The position numbers were made by a program, and so were the translations under genes. A DNA stretch of 64,000 bases from Lasiosphaeris hirsuta (lineage: Eukaryota > Ascomycota > Sordariomycetes > Sordariales > Lasiosphaeriaceae), in contig JAUKUA010000004.1 in NCBI GenBank assembly GCA_030549175.1, positions 2,232,001 to 2,296,000 on the forward strand. Reading direction: 5' to 3'. Under the pieces are notes generated by a model. The model had not been told where the DNA came from, did no database searches, and saw only the letters and a program-made list of their open reading frames with translations. This document shows positions 1-10,776 of the stretch, one piece after another; position 1 is the first letter of the stretch, and each line of letters opens with the position of its first letter.

Positions 1-933
1 ACATGGCCGCGAATGAAGGCATCTCGAGATCGAAACCCGAGGACGGGAACGACTCCTTTTACCAGATGATTTATTAGCGGAGAAGATCCTTTGGGAATTT
101 GGCTTCCAAGCTCGTTCTTTAACTTGGCAAGGCCTTGCCTTAGAGGCAGGGATATCTGGGATTTCGTCACGAACCATCGAACGAGCGATGGGGACATTGA
201 GCTATCGAAAATGTATCGCCTGTGAGAAAGGATTCGTTTCCCCAAATAACGCCAAACGACGGGTCCAAGCTGCCAAACTTGCCCTCCAATATCGCCCTCG
301 TCCCGAGAATTGGCGGGATATAAGATGGTCAGATGAATGCCATTTCGGGATTTCTTCAGAAGGTAAAATCCGAATTATCAGAAAACCTGGGGAACGATAT
401 TGTCCGGATTGTATCCATTCTCCTGAGGAATCGACTAAAGGGAAAGATGTCCACCGTTTTCACATCTAGGCCGCCGTCGGATGGGATTTTAAATCGGAAA
501 TTCATTTCTATGAGGTCCCGACAAATACAAACGGAAAGATGAGTTTACAAATCTATCGGGATGAGATTTTAGAAAAGGTTGTCAGCCCTTGGCTTCTCCA
601 TGGTGATCAATCCGTACTAGAAGAAGATGGTGACTCGGGGCATGGAGGCGGAAATACCAAACGAAATAATATCGTGAAAATATGGAAGGAGAGCCATGGA
701 TTAAAGCATTATTTTAATACTCCTGGTTCTCCAGATCTCTCTCCGATTGAGAATTGTTGGAGAGCTATAAAGCAGTATCTCCGTTCTCAATATCGGCTTA
801 GCTCTGATATGAAAAGTTGATCCTGGAAGGATGGGAACGAATCGGTCAGCCCACAATCAACAGATATGTTGATTCTATGGTAACGCGGATGGAAGATGTG
901 TTAGCGGGGGAGGGGAAAATGACTGGGTGGTAG
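1..933 (+). pseudogene. Tc1/mariner-type (DDE_3) transposase, decayed and cut by the window edge
   Basis: Fungal Tc1-like transposase remnant. In one frame it reads from the window edge through a helix-turn-helix-like segment (TWQGLALEAGISGISSRTIE, about 124-183), then WSDECHFG (first catalytic Asp), PGERYCPDC, a second acidic block EEDGDSGHG, and SPDLSPIENCW (catalytic Glu), the classic C-terminal signature. By my count about 40 residues separate the second Asp and the Glu. Breaks: TGA at 14-16, TAG at 467-469 where the family has Trp (WAAVG), and a one-base frameshift near 817-820, after which the C-terminus continues to 933 (ending GEGKMTGW). The Trp-to-TAG change is a TpG-to-TpA transition, as RIP produces. 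Identification is strong; the 5' end and terminal repeats lie outside the window. Confidence 0.88.
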
Positions 934-1084
934 TACAGATTAGATACCTGGATTTCTATGGAGAGCCCCACCTATTGATAAGTAGTTTGAAGTAATGTTT
1001 GCCTTTTATTTTGGCACCCGCTTGCCTCGCAACGCAACGCAACGCAACGCCTGCAACACCAAGGAATCGCAATATCCCAGCATC

Positions 1085-1290
1085 ATGGCCACCGTTGAAG
1101 GCCTTGGTAGTCCTCCTAGTAATCCAGGCGGGCAGCAGCCTCCCTAGCAGCCCGCGTTGCCGCAGCTCTGGACTTGCGATCGCTGCAAGCGTCAATTGAC
1201 CTTAGATTAGTTCGTCAACAAGAACCCCGCTAATAAGCTCACCGCCCGGTGCCTCGATTGCTGGAGCTCCAGAGATCAAAAGGTAGATCA
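1085..1290 (+). pseudogene. Zinc-ribbon-like transposon protein remnant with two CAG-to-TAG stops
   Basis: From ATG 1085 the frame reads a Gly/Pro/Gln-rich start, then WTCDRCKRQLTLD, a stop, FVNKNPANKLTARCLDCW. Two CxxC pairs about 24 residues apart suggest a zinc ribbon, as seen at the start of some fungal transposon-encoded proteins (I recall Helitron-type; not verified). The frame is interrupted by TAG at 1145-1147 (in a Gln-rich run) and TAG at 1208-1210 (where Gln would fit). Both are explained by CAG-to-TAG, a C-to-T change in CpA context. No downstream continuation was recognised. Confidence 0.45.
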
Positions 1291-2379
1291 ATCGCTACAG
1301 TCATTTCGGTTGCAATAGCTAACTTCGCACTGTCTTACGCCGGGCATGGTGACAAGTCAGAAGAAAAGAAATAATAGTACAGCGGTAGATCGACAATACG
1401 GCGACAAAGAAGCTGGAAACGGTTAGTTATTACGGGGAGAGCTAGTACGTATTGCCGTCCAGCTAGGAGCGAAATTGGCGTCCTGCCGCTTGCACTCTAA
1501 TTATGAAAGATAGACGCACGGATACGCTAATAGTAGTTTGGATTCATTTTAATTCACAAGTTATACTTGTGATGCATGGACGGGTACTTCTTCCGGAAGA
1601 CGGATTTGGACTTTTCCGATCCGAAAGAGTCAGCGCCTGGAATTTGAGACTATGGCCCAGAACTCGGAGGCAATGTGTCACCACAACCACTCCTCTGCTG
1701 ACAGCAGTATCACTAACCGTACCACGACCATAATGGCGCCAAATCTTGCTCTCCATGAGCGTGTTCTGATTTACAGTATAATCTATAGTAAGCTACAGGG
1801 CTCTTGTTTAATGTTAACTTCCATCCTATGATGTAGTGCATGTAAAAGGGCGGGTGTTTTTCATATGACTGGCCTAGAACCTAATCCTTAAGGATACGGT
1901 ACGAAGGGGAACGTCTTCGGGGTCAGACCGCAACCAGCTCTGTTAGGGCGGCCTTGCGCCGCGCATCGGTTGACTCGGGGAACTCGCGATATTGGGATGT
2001 TCACGTTGCGACTCGTCGCCACTCGTCGGAATCCATTGCCTAAAGGATTCAGAGTGAAGCAGATCGTGCGCGAGTGGCGATGTTTGTTCTCCGCGAAAGA
2101 TGAGTCATGCAGGATACGTATCCTCTTCGGCACTAGTTATGTGTACCACACATTAACACCATTGTCACCCAGCATATTCGCCTCCGTCACGTTATATTTG
2201 GGTTTAAGAAGAGATAATCGTGCCTTCTAGAAGCAGAGTACGTAATACACTACTTATCATTGATGGAAAACACTAGAATTTCCATAATATCTATAAGATA
2301 GCCTATCCTCCCAGACCCTTCTGGTGTTAAACTAGAAAAGAGAAATATAGAGGATGGAGTGAGAGAGACTTGAAACGTA
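1291..2379. other. Gene-free stretch, probably degenerate repeat
   Basis: Short ORFs on both strands overlap one another and none resembles a family I recognise. The sequence sits between a dead transposase and an NLR gene and is probably old transposon debris. No RNA gene was seen. Confidence 0.4.
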
Positions 2380-5300
2380 TCAAACATATTGTAAGAAGCC
2401 AATAGTGAAAACTCGTCCTGATATACAGCCGATGGATATCATCCGCCCTTGGACGTCAAAACATGCTGGGCGGTATTCCGGTGGTAACCATAATACGTTC
2501 TGGCCATTGCAAATAATCCAGGTGTTCTCCCTCCCCAAGTCATACCTATACATACCTGAATCGTTCAGCGAAAAGGCTACCGAGGGAACCCAGTCGCTAT
2601 GGCCCTCGAGTGTCTGTAGGCGGCGGCCCGAGGCCGTATCCCAGATCTTGACTGTTCCATCATCCGAGCCTGGTGCGGGCCGCTGGCCATCCGGAGAGAA
2701 GGCTACCGAGCGAACCCGGTCGCTATGGCCCTCGAGCGTCTGTAGGCAGCGGCCCGAGGCCGTATCCCAGATCTTGACTGTTCCATCACCCGAGCCTGAT
2801 GCGAGCCGCTGGCCATCCGGAGAGAAGGCTACCGAGCGAACCCAGCCGCTATGGCCCTCGAGCGTCTGTAGGCAGCGGCCCGAGGCCGTATCCCAGATCT
2901 TGACTGTTCTATCACTCGAGCCTGATGCGAGCCGCTGGCCATCCGGAGAGAAGGCTACCGAGCGAACCCAGTCGCTATGGCCCTCGAGCGTCTTTAGGCA
3001 GCGGCCCGAGGCCGTATCCCAGATCTTGACTGTTCTATCATCCGAGCCTGATGCGAGCCGCTGGCCATCCGGAGAGAAGGCTACCGAGCGAACCCGGTCG
3101 CTATGGCCCTCGAGCGTCTGTAGGCAACGGCCCGAGGCCGTATCCCAGATCTTGACTGTTCTATCATCCGAGCCTGATGCGAGCCGCTGGCCATCCGGAG
3201 AGAAGGCTACCGAGCGAACCCGGTCGCTATGGCCCTCGAGCGTCTGTAGGCAGCGGCCCGAGGCCGTATCCCAGATCTTGACTGTTTTATCATCCGAGCC
3301 TGATGCGAGCCGCTGGCCATCCGGAGAGAAGGCTACCGAGCGAACCCAGTCGCTATGGCCCTCGAGCGTCTGTAGGTAGCGGCCCGAGGCCGTATCCCAG
3401 ATCTTGACTGTTTTATCATCCGAGCCTGATGCGAGCCGCTGGCCATCCGGAGAGAAGGCTACCGAGAGAACCGAGTCGCTATGTTCCTCGAGCGTCTGTA
3501 GGCAGCGGCCCGAGGCCGTATCCCAGATCTTGACTGTTGTATCATCCGAGCCTGATACGAGCCGCTGGCCATCCGGAGAGAAGGCTACCGAGCGAACCCA
3601 GTCGCTATGGCCCTCGAGCGTCTGTAGGCAGCGGCCCGAGGCCGTATCCCAGATCTTGACTGTTCTATCATCCGAGCCTGATGCGAGCCGCTGGCCATCC
3701 GGAGAGAAGGCTACCGAGCGAACCCAGCCGCTATGGCCCTCGAGCGTCTGTAGGCAGCGGCCCGAGGCCGTATCCCAGATCTTGACTGTTCTATCACTCG
3801 AGCCTGATGCGAGCCGCTGGCCATCCGGAGAGAAGGCTACCGAGCGAACCCGGTCGCTATGGCCCTCGAGCGTCTTTAGGCAGCGGCCCGAGGCCGTATC
3901 CCAGATCTTGACTGTTCTATCATCCGAGCCTGATGCGAGCCGCTGGCCATCCGGAGAGAAGGCTACCGAGCGAACCCAGTCGCTATGGCCCTCGAGCGTC
4001 TGTAAGCATGCATTCCATTTCGCCTCTACTGCTGGTATCGTGCTAATCCAGTTAGGCTCTTCTGCCTTAAATGTTTTCCTTACCAAACTACCAGTTGGTG
4101 CAAATATAAGCGCTGATACGTACGCTTGAAGAGGGGCCTGCTCTACTATCCATCGGCAAGATAGAGCAAACCGGTGTGCATCCCGGACAAGGTCTACTAG
4201 TAGGCCTCGATCGGTGTCTCTGTTAGTCTGATTTTCTGCCATTGGTGGCTTCCCATTCATCTTCAGAAATTTCTTTGATAAACGGCTAGATATCGATTTG
4301 TAGAGCGGAGTAAATCGATGCACGTCCGGAGTATATGTTTTTGACTGGCCTCGACCGGTAGGTTCCTATATCTATTTAGTTTAGCTTTCTGACAATTGAT
4401 AGTGTTTTACGCACCAGAAGGCTCTCGAGCTGTCTTATGGCAATGATACCTCTCGACATAGCTCGGAGTAAACTGAGAGCTTCGAGCCAGTAAAGGTACT
4501 TCTGTTCAAGGAAGATCTGAACCGCGTCTTGTATGTTACGTTGCGTTATTTTTTTGTCGGAAATTGAATCGCAGAGGTGGTCGACCCAGAAGACGCACGA
4601 GTATCGTACCGTGTGCAGTGGGTCCGGAAACGGTGTTTGAACCTTGTCGATTGGGAACCCCGGTGCCTTTAAGCCGTAAATATCGCGCCGTAATACTGTC
4701 GACATTGCATTGAGCGACCTTGAGAAGACGGTGCGGTTGATAGCTCCCGTTCCTTGAGGGAAGACCTGGTTAAAAGCCTCTCGGGAAGCTTGGTGTACGG
4801 CTTTTCCCTGTAGAAAGTCTTTGGCTGACTGGTGGACGAAGTAGACAATTTGCTCTCGAAGAGTCAAAAACGAGCCGCAAAGCCTTATAAGTTCTTCGAG
4901 AGACTGCGGATTCTCTCCAATGTCGTTTGGCATCTCGACAAGAGTGACAAGTTCACGAAGGCTGATGGGTCGGCGAACGATAGTAGCAGTGGCAAGAATT
5001 CGCTTGCAAAGGTCTGCATCGTCCGAGTTGTCAATATGCTTCATCATTTGCGCATATAAAGAATCCAACCCTTGGGGGAATGCATGCAATTTATCGAGCG
5101 TCTGCCATCTACGAAGGTTCGGATCGGCAAGTGCTTGACAAACTAAGGCCACCCAGAGGAAGGTCCCATCCGCGTTAGAAGAGAGGTAGTGATGTACGGC
5201 ATTCTCTGTTGCTTTGTCGTAGCCTTTTAGTCCTGAGAGATGCAGGACCTTATGTTGAATGAATGCTTCGACGGCGGCGGTGACGGATTCGGCGTTCAGC

Positions 5301-6676
5301 TCGAGACTGAGTCTGGACTGTTGCGCGACGATCGCTAACTGTTCCTCGATCTGCACCCAATTGCGACTGGAAACGATCCACTTGACTTGAGTAGATATAG
5401 ATGTCTGGACGATCAAGGTAAGAAGCTGTAGTTGGTCTATCACACATTCGTCTAGGGCATCAATCACCAAATAGGCTTGCTTCAAATTAGGATCTCCTAG
5501 CATCCCCCATAGAATATCCGACAAGGTGACCCACGCATTTACGTCGGAGAGAGATTTACCCGCGTCGACGTATTTGCGCACGTGGGAGATGAGACGTGGT
5601 TGCTGGTGGGTGAGAAGGTAGATCAAGCCACGAAGCACGGCAATGGCGTTATTAATGCGCGAGTCGGTGGCTTGGCAGAAGAAATAGGCCAAATTGCGAC
5701 AGTGCCCGTCAGCGATAATGGTTTGTTCTAGCTCATTGATGATGCCGCAGAGCAACATGGTCTTGCCCTTGCCAGGATCTCCTTTTATCCAGAGGAGACG
5801 GTTTTTTGAAGATTCATCACGCCATTGGCAGAAGTCGGGGCTGTCGAGAACCCAGCGGTAAGCGTTGGCAAGTAGCCCGCCCTTTGCCTCTTCAATGCGC
5901 TTCTTGTCAAGACGTGGATCGGTGGAATGTAAGTTGGCCAGGTAGCGATCGTGCTTGCTAATTTCCTCCAGCAGCCGCCCAAATGCTCTGTCTTCTCCTT
6001 CGCCGTAGAGAAGCTGCATGCATACATCAAAGATACCGAATAGCGAGTATGCCCTGTCTTCTTTACGTGTTGTGTCGCGCTCCTTGACCCACGACATACG
6101 CGCTTCGGTGCTGAAATCAGACAGTGTGTTGCCTTGGAGAGCTCTGAGGGGAATGCCAGTTGCGTTATAGATTTGATGCCCCAGGGACTGCTTATTCCCT
6201 AGGCACACGCGTTCCACAGAGAAGAATTCGACGATTGCTGGAGCAATGAGTTCTTGGAGGGTCCATCCCCGGGTGAACCACTTGGATTTTCGAAAGGCCA
6301 ACTCCCAACTCGGGTTGCCATCGGCGTCCTGCTGGCAGCTCGAGACATCTGAGAGATAGACGTAGCATTTGGCCGCATTGCGGTACCACTGAAACATGGA
6401 GTTGAGAGCGTGCTGAAGCTCGGCAGCGTCGGACTTGTCGATGCAGCATGTGTCTTGCCAGAAGAATTTCAGCCCATCACACCTGGCTTGATCTCCGCAA
6501 AACCGAATTTTGGCGTAGCCTGCTTTGTTCTTGCCTGTGCCGTCCATCAGGTCCCTGAAGAGGACCTCCCCGTCGCCCCATGTGTGTGAAAGTATTGCAT
6601 ACGGCGGAATCTTGTTGTTGGGGAGGTCCTCCGTCAGGCGGAACTCGCCGGTGTCGTCGCGTTCCAGGAGTCGCAT
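2380..6676 (-). CDS. HET-NACHT-WD40 (HNWD) allorecognition protein, het-e/het-d/het-r type
   Basis: Fungal NLR-like STAND protein that, by family precedent, triggers heterokaryon-incompatibility cell death when its WD40 sensor meets a non-self partner. Reading from 6676: HET domain ([40 protein letters not shown]); NACHT NTPase with P-loop GDPGKGKT near residue 297 and Walker [10 protein letters not shown] near residue 403; a linker; then 42-residue WD40 repeats ([21 protein letters not shown]...[11 protein letters not shown]). Two open frames, 6676-4376 and one running to 2380, are not in phase. An intron from 4410 (GTAAAA) to 4236 (GGCAG) joins them as QLESLLV-QNQTN...LVDLVRD, matching the order remembered for HET-E, and gives 1373 codons plus stop; Podospora HET-E is about 1356. 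Splice sites are inferred. No obvious branch point was seen, so a frameshift is the alternative. Confidence 0.9.
2566..4010 (-). repeat. Tandem array of near-identical 126-bp WD40-coding units
   Basis: Eleven full 42-codon units plus a divergent twelfth. Units are almost identical at the DNA level; differences fall at a few codons: D/G and W/R/S after HS, S/D or G before the next D, the R/T/K/G before TVKIWD, and C/Y/R then L-Q/K at the repeat end. One unit has EEHSDSVLS and one has LVSGS. The array is in frame throughout. The long open frames on the plus strand here (2405-3379, 3404-4129) are antisense shadows of the repeat. Confidence 0.95.
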
Positions 6677-8340
6677 CGCACAAGATCACCAGACTCGGCT
6701 CTCTCAGCAGCTATCTTATCGATACTCGGCGGCGGAAACGGCAAACGGGGTACGCAAAACGGAACGCTAAATGTTCGTGGGATCTGTAGGTACAGCAGGT
6801 CAGTAGCTGAAACTGAGGTCACTGCTAGGAATAGCCGGGGATTACCTAATCTTGGTAGTCGAGGCGCGTAGCGCGAATCTTAGCGGGTCTGATGGTTGTT
6901 GAACCTTGAAGGTGGTTTTGCTGTCTTGAGGGCCAAGTGTTTCGCTGCCCAGATCACCAACCCCGCAGTTGGGCATTTTGGTGGAGTTGGCGCCTGGGCA
7001 TACTCGAAGCATGGTGATTGGTAGTGCTTCGCTTGTGTGCCCCAGGCACATGTTTCTTTAGAGTGTACTGAAATCGCGAAGGCACAGGAAATGTTTTGTG
7101 TGAGACGTTAAAAAGGATTTAATACAAGCAAAGAGGCATACGGAATTGGGGGAAAAGAGAGATGCCAAGCCTACCGGTTAGAACCGTTACCTGCCTGGCA
7201 GCGGTCCGATGTACATATCTTCTCTGTCATTGCACTGTGGGGCAAATCACGGAAGTGCCACACGGTTCTATTTACGTTGTGCTACTTTATGGTACATGCT
7301 TCACATAATGTAAGCGGGAAAAGCGGGCAAATGTCAGCGTCATAATGTACCCGAAGGTTCTAGAAGTACAACTGGTCCGTGCTCAAACACTTCAGAGAGT
7401 GCAAGGCCGGACGCCGGTTTCGCTCCTAGCTGTATACCTTATCATAGTCATAATAACTTAAATCTGGGTGTTTGTCTTCTAGTGATCAGCAGAATCGACG
7501 ATGAAGTGGTGGCCATGGACTTCATCGAAGAGGAGGCAGTAATGGAGGATTGCCATGACTTTATCTAGCCGCTGTGGCGTGGGAGACAAAGACACACAGC
7601 CTTGCTGGAATTGGCGGAGCAGGAAAGAACCTGTGACAGCAGCTAGTTCAGAGTAATGACACCGGGACTAAGGATCCCGCAGAGCAGAACAAACCGACCA
7701 AGTACAGAAAAAACCTACTATCGCGAGAGAAGTAGAAGTTGATTGTTGTAGATTTGGCAAGCGTACGGCTCTTTTTGTGGAGGTGGGACAATGTGTGGGC
7801 GAAGAAGAACAACAAATGGTGATGACAAAGATGGTGATGTAGCCCAATCGATGTCCTCCCCGGATATCATATATGTAAAATGTACGATCTGCGCATCAGC
7901 CTTTGGGGTCGAAGCGACCTCTTTCAACACTCTTCTTTCCCGTGCGCCCAGTAGCTAAGATGAGGAGGCTGCACCACTTGTGTCGTTTGTGCACGCTGCG
8001 TATTTGTTTGCTTGTGCGACTTGACTTCCCTTCCCTTTTCCCTTTGCACCATGCTCAAGATCATGCTCAATTATATCTCCACAGTAGTTAGGGGTTTACC
8101 GTGTAATACAGAGAGAGTCAAGCCAAACAAGCGTTCCTTATCAAGCATCCCTTATCAAGTGTTGCTTATCGAGTAAGGTGACTAACTGTCTAGGAGTGAA
8201 TTTTAGGGTTCGGCGCTACGCTAATAATAGTAGTGAAGCGGCCGTGTGTTTATTCTGCCGCCACGAGGCCCGCTTTCGGCAGCTTCGCAGCAACAACAAC
8301 TCGGCGTAGAAAAAGCCCCAGGTAGCAAGACCACTTTGAC
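6677..8340. other. Gene-free stretch upstream of the HNWD gene
   Basis: Should hold the HNWD promoter just right of 6676. Only short overlapping ORFs are present. One short frame at about 7483-7569 ends in an acidic peptide (DFIEEEAVMEDCHDFI, stop), with no recognisable domain. No RNA gene was recognised. Confidence 0.4.
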
Positions 8341-8558
8341 GACTAAGCAGTGTGCCCAAAAGAAAAAGAAAATTCTTTGCCAGAAAATGGAGTCCTCTCA
8401 TCAATACATCACCTTGTCCCACCGCCATCAACCATCCAGCATGGAGGAGCAACTTTGTCCAAGGTCTTGGCGCCTGTAAGTTACTTGCCTCCTTCCGAGC
8501 CTGTGGGAAGATATGACTCTCCCTCCGAAGTTGTTGCTAATCATGACTCTCAGACGCC

Positions 8559-8894
8559 TTGGATCTTCTGCGTGACAATGGCCGCGATGTCGCCCGCCAC
8601 GTCACCCGCGCTGATGAATTTCCCCCCATCTCCGGCCACGCGAATGACTCGTCGCACCCTCTCATCGTTCGAGCCACAGGAGATGGCGGAATGGACCTGC
8701 GCATCCGAGACAAGGACCTCACCAAGAAGCTCGTCGACGACGCCGCAGTGACGATCCGTACTGCCACCGAGATGATCCGTACTGCCGCCGAGTCGAAAGC
8801 GCTCGAAGCCAAATCTAGAGCAGTCCGGAATATCATAGCTCCCATTCTGGCACTGCCTATCATCGCCTATATTGCGTCCCGTCGCAATCCGTAA
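8559..8894 (+). CDS. Hypothetical protein, C-terminal exon with possible tail anchor
   Basis: Not recognised. The frame (LDLLRDNGRDVARHVTRADEF... to the stop at 8892-8894) looks coding: an amphipathic Ala/Thr/Lys-rich helix (TATEMIRTAAESKALEAKSR) followed by a hydrophobic segment NIIAPILALPIIAYIA and a basic end RRNP, as in a tail-anchored protein. A good acceptor (CTAATC...CTCAG, ending about 8551) precedes it, and a GTAAGT donor lies at about 8476. Joining them gives SNFVQGLGAYALDLLRD, but no ATG was found in that upstream frame, so the 5' end is unknown. It may be a remnant. Confidence 0.35.
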   Translation: MDLLRDNGRDVARHVTRADEFPPISGHANDSSHPLIVRATGDGGMDLRIRDKDLTKKLVDDAAVTIRTATEMIRTAAESKALEAKSRAVRNIIAPILALPIIAYIASRRNP

Positions 8895-9485
8895 CTCTGC
8901 AAACGCCCCGCAAGGTATGATACCCACCATCGCCTTGCGCCACCCTCCATAATACCGGAGCTAACGTGATTGTCAAGCATCGTAGAGGCAACACAGATGC
9001 CGAGAAAAGCAGCGGATCCCGAAAGACAATGGCAGGGTAGTAGGCTTGGACAAGAGAAGATATCGACCTGACCAACCGGTCATCAAGAGAACTCATCCTC
9101 CGTCAGTAGTAACTCATCCTCCGTCAGGTATCATCAAATGCAAATCTCTTCTCATAAAAATCCCTCCTCTTGCGCATTCTGCCGCCTAAGCAGCCGAGAG
9201 AAAGAAACCCAAGATACAACGACATTGAGTAGGCAAGCGGTCTGGCAGCAGCAATACATGTCCATCTCCAATCTCAAGCATCCCCCTAGGCATATCACAA
9301 ACGGTAGTTATGGGGGCTATGCTTATGTTGGCTGCTATCGAGACCCTATTCGGCCAAGCGCGGCTTGGGAACATGAAGATTATGGTCAGACAATTGATTA
9401 GGCTTGCTAATCTCTAAATTCACCTGGCTCGCTCTCTGGATCACCCTCTGGATCGCCCTCTGGATCGCCATCGCCAGTCTCGCCG
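8895..9485. other. Gene-free stretch
   Basis: No recognisable coding or RNA gene. The right end (about 9416-9470) encodes, in the third minus frame, a short Asp/Gly/Pro/Glu repeat beyond the stop of the neighbouring transporter relic, from an imperfect repeat of GGCGATCCAGAG. Confidence 0.4.
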
Positions 9486-10776
9486 TCACCAGGGGGCAGG
9501 ATATGCCGAGATGCCCATGATGAGCGCACCGGCTGTCAAGAGCCAAGCGCTCCCTTGCACCATGACGTGGTCTTTCCCCGTGGCGGACATGCGCTTGCTG
9601 AGGACCGATGACAGCCTCGGCAACAAGAAAACCAAGGCAACAAGGTTCACAAGTGCCTTGAAGGTGATGACCAGAGAGGCACCAGCGATGCTCCACGAGA
9701 AGCGCTTCGAGGCATACTGGACGATGAGCTGGAGAGCTTGCCTCCCAACACTGGCCATCAGAAAGGAGCCCAGGACGCACAGCACATTGGTGCTCATCAG
9801 TCCACTCCGCTCCATGGATGTCCACTTGCGTCTCAACCACTGCGAATGTGTCCATTTGAGGTGTGAAGAAGTCTCGGTCACCGATGGGCTGCGATCCACA
9901 TTGATAGTCGACGGCGGTACGGCGTTATCACCCAAGCTGGGCATCGTCTCAGGGATGGCTGCGGCAGCGAGGAACGCCACGAGCTGGAGACCAAAGCCGG
10001 CCAGCATGGGGAACCACGGCGTCCAGAGCATCATCAGGGCACTGAGGGGACCCGCAAGAACCTCGCCGATGATGATGGCAGCGCCAATGAGAAAGAAGAT
10101 GGACGCGCTACAACCATCTAGATTAGCAATCAAGCCTAAAAAAATAAAATAAAAAGAGAACAGAAGAGACACACCACTGCGCTGCTGGGAATAGGTCTCT
10201 GACCATGGCATACGCCATCAACGTCGCAATCTGCGGGCCGCCGCCCACGGCCTAGAAGAGCGGCGCAAACCAGATGGCACGCAGTGGGATGACGGCGTGC
10301 CACCAATAGATCAACCGCACGCTCAGCTCCTCGAGGATGAGGCCCGTCAGGCTGAGCAGCAGTACCGGCTTACGGCCGACGCGGTCGGCAGCGTAGCCAT
10401 ACGGCAGGGCCAGCACGATTCCTGGGATCGTGTCGAAGGTGTCTTTCCATCCCGTAAGCAAAACAATGTTGCCCTGGACGAGTGGCGACTTGCAAAAGGA
10501 CTCTTGGGCCGCGGTCGTGGTTGTCGTCGCTGCGTCGCGCAGGTCGCGCAGGTTGCGCAGGTCGCGGCAAATGAGGGACTCGAGGATCGCGAGCTGCGGC
10601 GCGTACGACAGGAAGATGGCAAAGTCGGCCGCGACAATGGACATGCAGATGAGGATAAGAATTGTTTGGCGGCGCGCCTTGTGGGCGTTGGCAGAGGTCG
10701 AAGTCGGTTCTGGTACGGGTACGGGCGTGGGCTGACTCGATGTCGGCGGCAAGAGCGGTCTTCTCTCGGCATCCAT
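9486..10776 (-). pseudogene. MFS transporter, interrupted by a TAG and truncated
   Basis: Major facilitator protein read from ATG 10776: Pro/Thr-rich cytosolic tail, first membrane helix (QTILILICMSIVAADFAIFL), and the loop motif GYAADRVGRKPVLLLS typical of MFS helices 2-3. TAG at 10252-10254 falls just before AVGGGPQIATLMAYAMVRDLFP, where the family runs on, so it is an in-frame nonsense (CAG-to-TAG would explain it). A small intron then follows (donor near 10173, acceptor TTGTAG near 10112) to ASIFFLIGAAIIIGEVLAGPLSALM. The frame stops at 9486 after about eight helices, short of the usual twelve. Probably dead. It is paired with PAL and a second MFS relic. Confidence 0.75.

Noticed and set aside
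2405..4129. Two long plus-strand ORFs (324 and 241 codons) of Arg/Ser/Trp-rich repeats
   Set aside because: They are the antisense of the WD40 array; the repeat length of 126 bp is a multiple of three, so an open antisense frame is copied in every unit.
9138..9401. 87-codon plus ORF (Ser/Thr-rich, WQQQYMSISN)
   Set aside because: No start context, domain or splice partner; lies in the 3' flank of a transporter relic.
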